Source: Stenotrophomonas maltophilia (lineage in GTDB: Bacteria; Pseudomonadota; Gammaproteobacteria; Xanthomonadales; Xanthomonadaceae). From it: 64,000 bases of DNA. The notes beneath the pieces are model-generated. The model had not been told where the DNA came from and did no database searches. It worked only from the letters and a program-made list of their open reading frames with translations. Made by a program: the position numbers and the translations under genes. Below are positions 58,045 through 64,000 of this stretch, piece by piece. The DNA is taken from NCBI GenBank assembly GCA_009912235.1, contig WNDS01000005.1, positions 191,001 to 255,000 on the forward strand, written 5' to 3'. Each line of letters begins with the position of its first letter. The first letter of the stretch is position 1.

Positions 58045-59490
58045 ATGCATTCCACGCTGCTGGGCGTTTGCCTGCTGTTGACCTCACTGCTTGCCACGCC
58101 GGCACAGGCCACCGACACCCCTGCGCCACCGGACCAGCAGCTGCAGCCGCTGTTCCAGCAGGTGCAGCGTGCGCACCTGTTCCAGGACCAGAAGACCTTT
58201 GCTGATGCCGTACCGCGCCAGCCTTCGGCCGCCGTGCTACAGGCCTGGCAGCAGGCGCAGGCCACGCCCGCGCACACGCTGCGCGGCTTCGTCGATGCGG
58301 CCTTTGTCGTGCCGGGTGAGGCTGCGGCCTACGTGCCACCGCCGGGGCAGAGCCTGCGTGCGCATATCGAAGGGCTGTGGCCGGTGCTGACCCGGCATGG
58401 CGAAGACGTTCCCGCGCACGGTTCGCTGCTGCCGTTGCCGCACCCCTACGTGGTTCCCGGTGGCCGCTTCCGCGAGGTGTATTACTGGGACAGCTACTTC
58501 ACCCTGCTGGGGCTGGCCGCCAGCGGGCGCTGGCAGCAGGTGCGCGACATGGTCGACAACTTCGCCTGGCAGCTGGACCAGTACGGGCACATTCCCAATG
58601 GCAACCGCAGCTACTACCTCAGCCGCTCGCAGCCGCCGTTCTTCAGCCTGATGGTAGAACTGCTGGCCGGCCACGAAGGTGATGCCGCCTACCGCCGCTA
58701 CCTGCCGCAGCTGAAGACCGAACATGCGTTCTGGATGCACGGTGCCGACGGCATGGCGCCGGGCGCCGCGCACGAGCGGGTGGTGCGGCTGGCCGATGGC
58801 AGCACGCTGGCCAGCATCCAGACCACCGCGATCGTGCCGGTGGATCTGAACAGCCTGCTCTACCACCTGGAAACCACGCTGGCCGTGGCCAGCCGCGCCG
58901 ATGGCCAGCGCGAGGCTGCACGTGCCTTCCAGCGCCAGGCGCAGGCACGCCGCGAGGCGATCAACCATGCACTGTGGGATGCCCGCCAGGGCTGGTATGG
59001 CGACCGTGACCTGGCGCATGGCGAGCTGCGTCCGGCGCTCACCGCCGCCGCGCTGTACCCGCTGTGGCTGCAGGTGACACGCCCGGCCCAGGCGCGCGCG
59101 ACCGCCACGGCCGTGCAGGCGCAGCTGCTGTGCCAGGGTGGGCTGCTGACCACCACCGCGCGCACCGGGCAGCAGTGGGATGCGCCCAACGGCTGGGCGC
59201 CGCTGCAGTGGTTGGCGGTGGACGGCCTGCAGCGCTACGGCCAGCAGGCGCTGGCGCGGCAGGTCGGCGTGCGTTTCCTGCGTACCGTGCAGGCAGTGTA
59301 CGACCGCCAGGGCAAGCTGGTGGAGAAGTACGTGGTGGACGGTTCGGCCGGCGGCGGTGGCGGCGGCGAATACCCGCTGCAGGATGGCTTCGGCTGGAGC
59401 AACGGGGTGACCCTGGCCCTGCTGGATCGGCTGTGTACGCCACACCGCCAGTGCGACAGCGCCGCCGATGTCGGCGAGGAGACGCCCTAG
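58045..59490 (+). CDS. treA: Periplasmic trehalase with an internal deletion removing the catalytic Asp
   Basis: The 481-residue protein has a signal peptide (to about residue 24). Both GH37 signatures are present: PGGRFREVYYWDSYF and QWDAPNGWAPLQW, and the C-terminal GGGGGGEYPLQDGFGWSNG with the catalytic Glu. Between VVRLADGS and TLASIQTTAIVPVDLN (join near 58795-58812) about 60 residues expected from E. coli TreA are missing, including the NRYWDDRDTPRPESY and SGWDFSSRW segments; the latter contains the acid Asp. The frame is kept. Trehalase activity is therefore doubtful although the gene looks intact by length. Confidence 0.88.
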   Translation: MHSTLLGVCLLLTSLLATPAQATDTPAPPDQQLQPLFQQVQRAHLFQDQKTFADAVPRQPSAAVLQAWQQAQATPAHTLRGFVDAAFVVPGEAAAYVPPPGQSLRAHIEGLWPVLTRHGEDVPAHGSLLPLPHPYVVPGGRFREVYYWDSYFTLLGLAASGRWQQVRDMVDNFAWQLDQYGHIPNGNRSYYLSRSQPPFFSLMVELLAGHEGDAAYRRYLPQLKTEHAFWMHGADGMAPGAAHERVVRLADGSTLASIQTTAIVPVDLNSLLYHLETTLAVASRADGQREAARAFQRQAQARREAINHALWDARQGWYGDRDLAHGELRPALTAAALYPLWLQVTRPAQARATATAVQAQLLCQGGLLTTTARTGQQWDAPNGWAPLQWLAVDGLQRYGQQALARQVGVRFLRTVQAVYDRQGKLVEKYVVDGSAGGGGGGEYPLQDGFGWSNGVTLALLDRLCTPHRQCDSAADVGEETP

Positions 59491-59528
59491 CGCCGGGCAG
59501 GACCCGGCGCGGTGCGGGTGCCGCCGGC

Positions 59529-60167
59529 TCAGGCCCAGGCGGACTGGCGGATCACGCTGCAGAAATTGCCGCGGTGGAAGTGCGGGTCCTTGTCGGCCAG
59601 CACATCGGCTTTAACGTTGCCGAAGGTGGTGTGTGGCTTGTGGCAGATGCCATCGTGGAAGGCCTGGATTATCTGCTCCTTGAAGTCCGGGCCACGCGGG
59701 TGCAGCGACACCACCGCCTCGCGCTGTGCGGCCGGGTACTCGGCATGGGTCAGGCCCAGCACGTCCATCTCCACGCCGGCGGTAACCAGCGCCACCACCG
59801 GGTGCATGTGCTCGGGAATACCGGGCGTGGTGTGCAGCGCGATCGCGTTTCAGACCAGGGTGATGTCGGCCTCGTCGATGCCACGCGCACGCAGGAACGC
59901 ACGGGCGACGTTGGCACCGTCCACTTCGAAGCGCTGGTCGGGCGAGCGGTGCGCCGGCACCAGCCCCATGTCATGGAACATGGCGCCGGCGTACAGCAGC
60001 TCGCGGTCGAAATTGAGCTGGCGGCGCTGGCCGGCCAGCGCGCCGAACCAGTAGACGCGGCTGGAGTGGTGGAACAGCAGCGGCGATGCGGTATCGCGCA
60101 CCAGTTCGGTGATCTGGCGGGCCAGGGCGCTGTCGGGAGCGCTGACGCCATCGAAGGCAGAGGACAT
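59529..60167 (-). pseudogene. HD-domain protein, interrupted by TGA
   Basis: From MSSAFDGVSAPDSALARQIT the frame has LLFHHSSRVYWFGALA and AGAMFHDMGLVPAH (the HD metal residues). TGA at 59850-59852 follows EADITLV; the frame then continues NAIALHTTPGIPEHMHPVVA with the later conserved His and goes on to QSAWA at 59529. Trp (TGG) fits the stop position, a single G-to-A change. HD enzymes of this group are predicted phosphohydrolases, sometimes labelled cyanamide hydratase-like. It is divergent from the GlxA-type regulator. Confidence 0.82.
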
Positions 60168-60239
60168 GGCAGGAACTCCGGGGAGGGGAGGCCCATCCTC
60201 GCCCGCGCGGCCGGTGGCGGGATTCATCGCAATACGCGG

Positions 60240-60245
60240 TAGACT
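60240..60245 (+). promoter_or_regulatory. Candidate -10 element of the GlxA-type regulator
   Basis: TAGACT ends 6 nt before ATG 60252, again the leaderless arrangement. The -35 is not evident in GC-rich sequence. Confidence 0.4.
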
Positions 60246-60251
60246 GCCAAA

Positions 60252-61277
60252 ATGCGAGCGCTCCCTTCCCTCCCGTCCGCCCCGCGCAGCCTGCAGCTGC
60301 TGGCCCTGCCAGGCTTCCAGCTGCTGGACGTGGCCGGCCCGCTGGACGTGTTCGCCCAGGCCAACCGGGTGCTGGGCAAGGCCGCCTACGCGCTGTCGGT
60401 GGTCTCGCCCGGGCGCGGGCCGGTGCGCAGTTCGTCCGGGCTGGAGGTGCTGGCCCAGCGCAGCGTGCTGGACGCCGGCGATGCCAGCGCCGACACACTG
60501 CTGGTGGCCGGCGGGCCCGAGCACGCCGAGCGCCGGCTCGATGCGCGTACCGCCCGTTGGCTGGCCGAGCACGCGCCGCGTGCGCGCCGCCATGGCGCGG
60601 TCTGCACCGGCGCGTTCGCGCTTGGCGCGCCCGGCCTGCTCGACCAGCCCTGCCGGCTGACCACGCACTGGGCGTATGCCGCACAGCTGGCCGCGCGCCA
60701 CCCCGCGGCCCGCATCGACGCCGATGCCATCTACGTGGCCGACCGCGCGCTGCGGACCTCGGCCGGGATCACTGCCGGCATGGACCTGGCACTGGCGCTG
60801 GTGGAGGAAGACCTGGGCCGTGCGGTCGCACGCACGGTGGCCGATGACCTGGTGCTGTTCTTCCGTCGCGAGGGCGGCCAGCGCCAGTTCGCGCGCACCG
60901 ATACAGGCGTGGAGGTGGCAGACTCCGGGGCGCCGCCACCGCGTGCGGCCCTGCAGGAGCTGCAGCGCTGGGTGGCCACGCGGCTGCACGAGCGCCACAG
61001 CGTGGCCAGCCTGGCCGCGCAGGCCGGGCTGTCCGCGCGCAGTTTCGCGCGCGTGTTCCAGGCCGAGATGCACTGCACGCCGATGGTGTGGCTGGAACAA
61101 CAGCGGATGGAGCAGGCGCGGCAGCGGCTGGAAGCCGGGCAGGCGCCCAAGCAGGTGGCGGCTGCGGTGGCGTTCGGCAGCGTGGATACGCTGCGGCTGG
61201 CCTTCCTGCGCCGCTTCGGAGTCACCCCCGCCGCCTGGCGCCGCCGCCACGCGCACAAGGCCGGTGACGGCGGCTGA
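60252..61277 (+). CDS. GlxA/FtrA-type transcriptional regulator
   Basis: The 341-residue protein has an N-terminal DJ-1/PfpI-like domain (LQLLALPGFQLLDVAGPLDVF, and AVCTGAFALGAPGLLD with the nucleophile-elbow Cys) and a C-terminal AraC HTH (residues about 235-335: HSVASLAAQAGLSARSFARV and PKQVAAAVAFGSVDTLRLAF). Such regulators often control nitrogen compound or stress genes. The divergent HD-domain gene, 84 bp away, is its probable target; an HD gene labelled cyanamide hydratase would fit. Confidence 0.9.
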   Translation: MRALPSLPSAPRSLQLLALPGFQLLDVAGPLDVFAQANRVLGKAAYALSVVSPGRGPVRSSSGLEVLAQRSVLDAGDASADTLLVAGGPEHAERRLDARTARWLAEHAPRARRHGAVCTGAFALGAPGLLDQPCRLTTHWAYAAQLAARHPAARIDADAIYVADRALRTSAGITAGMDLALALVEEDLGRAVARTVADDLVLFFRREGGQRQFARTDTGVEVADSGAPPPRAALQELQRWVATRLHERHSVASLAAQAGLSARSFARVFQAEMHCTPMVWLEQQRMEQARQRLEAGQAPKQVAAAVAFGSVDTLRLAFLRRFGVTPAAWRRRHAHKAGDGG

Positions 61278-61287
61278 GCGCGTCGGC

Positions 61288-62397
61288 TCAGGGGTCCAGC
61301 GGATCGGACGGATCGATGCGCAGCGAGGCCGGCGACGGCACGAAGCGGATCGCGTACGGGGACACCCGCGCGCCGACCTCACCCGACAGGTAGCCCAGCT
61401 CGCTGCGGTTGCGTGCACTGAAGGCCGCGCTGGCCACCGCATCGATGTGCGAGGGGCTGCTGACCACCAGTGCCGGCTGCGCCGCCGGTGCCTTCAACGC
61501 TGCCAGCAGGCGCGATGCGTTGCGCAGGTTGGTGGTGGTGTGGCGTGCATGCGGATCGATCAGGATGGCCGCTTCGGGAATGCCGAAACGTTCGATCAGC
61601 GCCTGGCGCATCTGCAGCGCTTCCACGCTGCGGGCGCCACGCGGGTCCACGGCACCGCCACTGACGATGATGTACGGCGCATCGCCGGCCGCGTAACGCT
61701 GTGCGGCGGCCTTCACCCGCAGCTTGCTGCCGCCGCTGAGCGGGGCGGCCAGTTCGTCCGGGCCCTGGCCCAGCACGATGATCGCCGTGTACGGGTGTGC
61801 CTTCCAGTCCAGCGTTGCGGCCCGCGCGAACGCGGCCGCGTTGGGGCCTGCACTAACCGGCAGGAAGCGCACTGCATCGAGCCGGTCGCTGGCATCGTGC
61901 AGGCCCACGGCCAGCGCGATGCTGCGGTCCAGCGCGGTGCAGCCGGTGTTGCGGTCCACATCACTCATCTGCACGGCAATCTGCACGTCCTGCGCCAGCC
62001 GCGGGCTGCCGGCATCGCCGGCCGGGCCGTCGATGTCGGCATAGCGCGGCGGCTGGCCCTGGCCGTACACCGCCAGGATGCCATTGAGCCCGCGCAGTTC
62101 ACGGCCGATCGCCTCGGCCTGCGCCGGCATCGCAGCGGCCAGCGTGCTGATCTGCGCCGGCGTCCAGGTGGCGCTCGCCAGGCTGCAGCTGATGTCCTGC
62201 CGGCAGCCGTCCAGCTGCTGCTGGCGGCTGGCCAACATGCTGCGCGTGGCGGCCGGCAGTGCATCGCGCTGCAGCGGCACCACGCTGGGGAACAGGCGCT
62301 CGGCCAGGGCCGCACTGCTGCGGTCCTGGGCGGCGGCCTGCAGCGAAAGCAGGCTGCCTACCAGCAGGGCCAGCGTCGTTGCTGCACGCACCATCAT
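61288..62397 (-). CDS. Exported YdcF/DUF218 family protein
   Basis: The 369-residue protein starts MMVRAATTLALLVGSLLSLQ with a signal peptide ending near AAAQD. The N-terminal region has two Cys (DGCRQDISCSL). The C-terminal DUF218 domain shows AIIVLGQGPDELA, RVKAAAQRYAAGDAPYIIVSGG, ILIDPHARHTTTNLRNASRL and ALVVSSPSHIDAVASAAFSA. YdcF/ElyC/SanA proteins act in the envelope with unknown chemistry. The ATG overlaps the TGA of the TonB receptor by one base; that pairing occurs in other Xanthomonadaceae. Confidence 0.82.
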   Translation of the reverse strand: MMVRAATTLALLVGSLLSLQAAAQDRSSAALAERLFPSVVPLQRDALPAATRSMLASRQQQLDGCRQDISCSLASATWTPAQISTLAAAMPAQAEAIGRELRGLNGILAVYGQGQPPRYADIDGPAGDAGSPRLAQDVQIAVQMSDVDRNTGCTALDRSIALAVGLHDASDRLDAVRFLPVSAGPNAAAFARAATLDWKAHPYTAIIVLGQGPDELAAPLSGGSKLRVKAAAQRYAAGDAPYIIVSGGAVDPRGARSVEALQMRQALIERFGIPEAAILIDPHARHTTTNLRNASRLLAALKAPAAQPALVVSSPSHIDAVASAAFSARNRSELGYLSGEVGARVSPYAIRFVPSPASLRIDPSDPLDP

Positions 62398-64000
62398 CAC
62401 CAGCTCTGGCTGACCATCAGGCGGAAGTTGCGGCCGAACAGCGGACGCCCGTAGATCGCTTCGGCCGAACCCTGGCCGGCCAGTGCGTCGGTACGCGTGT
62501 TGCCTTCGGTCAGGGCCTTCTCGTTGGTCAGGTTGTCGCTTACCAGCTGCGCGCCCCAGTTGCCGCGCTTCCACGACACGCCCAGGCCCAGGGTCTGGTA
62601 GGCCGGCAGCGCGGTCTGGTTGAACAGGTCCACATAGCCCTTGCCGACGAAGTCGTAGCGCAGCCAGGTCTCGAACTGGTTGTCACCGTAGGCGAAGTTG
62701 AAGGCCGGGCGCAGGTTGCCGTACAGCTTCGGCTCGCGCACGATCTGCTTGCCGTTCACCGCGGCCGGGTCGGCGCCGGAATCGTTCTGCAGGTCCTTGT
62801 ACTGCGGGTCGCTGACGGTGACCGCGCCGGACACGCTGAACCAGTCGGTGGCACGCAGCATGCCGTCCAGCTCCACGCCCTTGGACACGGCGGTGCCGAT
62901 GAACGGCACGGTCTGGTCGTTGCGGCCGGTGGTCGGGTTGAACGCCACGAACGAGGCATTGAGCGGGTCGAACTTGGTGTAAAACGCGGTCAGGTACAGG
63001 TAGGAACGGCCGTAGGCGGCCTTCAGGCCCAGCTCGTACTGGTCCAGCTTGGTGGTGATGATGGTCGGGTCGATGCTGCGCGCCACCGAGGAGTTCGGCA
63101 CCACTTCCATGTGCGACGCACGCGCATAGGCACCGATGGCGCTGGTGACACCGTAGTTGGCACCGATGGTCCAGTTGGTCGCGTGCGGGCTCAGCTCATG
63201 GGTCTGGGTGACGCCGGTGAAGCGGCGGGTGGTGTCGTCGGCCAGCGTGGTCGGGTCGCCCAGGTTGGCCTGCGTGGTCTGCTCGGCGAAGCCTTCGTAG
63301 TGGTAGCGCTCGTTGCGGATGCCGGCGTCGATCTTCAGGCGGTCGGTCAGCGTCCAGGTGTCGTTGGCATACACCGCGAACATGCGTGCATCGACCTTGC
63401 CGCGGTTGAGCGTGGTAGTATAGCGCAGCGTGCCCTTGTCGGTGACATAGCCCAGCGGGTTGCCGTTGGCATCGTAGGCCACCAGGTCCAGCAGGTCCGG
63501 CTTGCCGCGCACCTGCAGCAGCATGTCCTGGTAGACGTTCAGCGCGGTGCTGCCGAAGAACGAGGTGTACACGCCCACGTTGAGGTCGTGCGTGCCCAGG
63601 CCGGTCTCGAACAGGCGGGTGGCGCTCAGGTCGGCCTGGCTGGAATAGAAGTCCGAATCGGCGGCGCGGTACTGCCCGGACATCACCAGGCCCGAATCGG
63701 GATACGGGTTGTACACCGCTGCACCGTTGCTGCCGGCAGTGGCATAGCCCATGCGCGCCACGTTGCCGCCGAAGGCCTTGCGGGCCGCGGCCAGGTAGCT
63801 GTTGACGAAGGTGGTGGCATCGACCGAGTTGGTGGCCGAGTACAGCGCGTCGAAGGTGTTGGTGCCCTTGGTGTAGCCGGACTTGAACGAGATCGTCCAG
63901 TCGGTGGCGGTGTTCTCGTACTGGAAGCCGACATTGCCGAAGCGGATGTGGCGGCCGTCGGCCAGGTCGCGGTTCATGCTCTGCAGCGCACCGGCGCCAT
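62397..64000 (-). CDS. TonB-dependent receptor, C-terminal part (runs off the window)
   Basis: The frame is open from the window edge to the stop at 62397. It has the repeating outer-membrane strand pattern (DWTISFKSGYTKGTNTFDAL, RMFAVYANDTWTLTDRLKID, QYELGLKAAYGRSYLYLTAF, LGVSWKRGNWGAQLVSDNLT) and the C-terminal NFRLMVSQSW ending in an aromatic. The plug and TonB box are outside the window. No internal lesion is seen in this part. It is translationally coupled to the YdcF-type gene. Confidence 0.88.
   Translation of the reverse strand, partial: GAGALQSMNRDLADGRHIRFGNVGFQYENTATDWTISFKSGYTKGTNTFDALYSATNSVDATTFVNSYLAAARKAFGGNVARMGYATAGSNGAAVYNPYPDSGLVMSGQYRAADSDFYSSQADLSATRLFETGLGTHDLNVGVYTSFFGSTALNVYQDMLLQVRGKPDLLDLVAYDANGNPLGYVTDKGTLRYTTTLNRGKVDARMFAVYANDTWTLTDRLKIDAGIRNERYHYEGFAEQTTQANLGDPTTLADDTTRRFTGVTQTHELSPHATNWTIGANYGVTSAIGAYARASHMEVVPNSSVARSIDPTIITTKLDQYELGLKAAYGRSYLYLTAFYTKFDPLNASFVAFNPTTGRNDQTVPFIGTAVSKGVELDGMLRATDWFSVSGAVTVSDPQYKDLQNDSGADPAAVNGKQIVREPKLYGNLRPAFNFAYGDNQFETWLRYDFVGKGYVDLFNQTALPAYQTLGLGVSWKRGNWGAQLVSDNLTNEKALTEGNTRTDALAGQGSAEAIYGRPLFGRNFRLMVSQSW

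Noticed and set aside
60676..62454. A 592-codon plus-strand frame over the GlxA-type regulator and YdcF-type gene
   Set aside because: It runs in the wrong frame through one gene and antisense to the other; low-complexity Arg/Trp content.

Overview
The window reads as a chromosomal segment of a GC-rich gammaproteobacterium of the family Xanthomonadaceae, most likely Stenotrophomonas. The evidence is an Ax21-family outer-membrane protein, the hemD-hemX-hemY order, a thiamine-uptake locus under a TPP riboswitch, and many short GTAG-type palindromes of the SMAG class known from Stenotrophomonas maltophilia. No rRNA, tRNA, CRISPR array or prophage was seen.

Layout. 1-4.8 kb: edge of an AAA+ ATPase, ParA-type ATPase, sixA, a broken yceI-like gene, a phospholipase D-family lipoprotein and a hotdog thioesterase. 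4.9-8.9 kb: a tightly overlapping four-gene set (KAS III-like, short-chain reductase, metallo-beta-lactamase fold, ATP-grasp) that looks like a small uncharacterised biosynthetic operon, followed by a PlsC acyltransferase and a YheT-type hydrolase. 11-15.5 kb: TPR/sulfotransferase gene with two stops, PEBP protein, META lipoprotein, uppP. 15.5-24.5 kb: a nitrogen block of glnA (with a clear sigma-54 promoter and two NtrC-type sites), glnK-amtB and ntrB-ntrC, with peptidoglycan genes (AmpD-like amidase, mltA) between. 24.6-37.2 kb: tandem sodC paralogues, a thiolase, hemD-hemX-hemY, a rhodanese-like protein, secB, gpsA, Ax21, a LysR regulator and a cupin. 39.6-42.7 kb: an SrpA-like catalase/cytochrome b561 operon divergent from an ECF sigma/anti-sigma operon, with matching ECF-type promoters facing away from each other. 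42.7-47 kb: a KAS II-like enzyme and the TPP-riboswitch/TonB receptor/PnuC-type locus. 47-60 kb: damaged genes (phosphotransferase, SDR, lhr helicase, chemoreceptor, IS5 remnant, HD protein) plus a MerR/cation-efflux pair and treA. 60-64 kb: GlxA-type regulator, YdcF-type protein and a truncated TonB-dependent receptor.

The most striking property is gene damage. Fourteen in-frame premature stops (12 TAG, 1 TAA, 1 TGA) and four short-repeat indels lie in ten otherwise recognisable genes plus an IS fragment, most of them between 37 and 60 kb, while housekeeping genes are intact. Two further observations suggest decay rather than pure read error: treA has lost, in frame, the block holding its catalytic Asp, and the first chemoreceptor has substitutions in its normally near-invariant signalling tip. 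Base-level sequencing error cannot be excluded for individual lesions.

Regulation visible in the sequence: sigma-54/NtrC control of glnA, an autoregulated ECF pair, a MerR operator in an overlong promoter spacer, a TPP riboswitch, and several genes whose -10 element sits 6-7 nt from the start codon, as expected for leaderless mRNAs.
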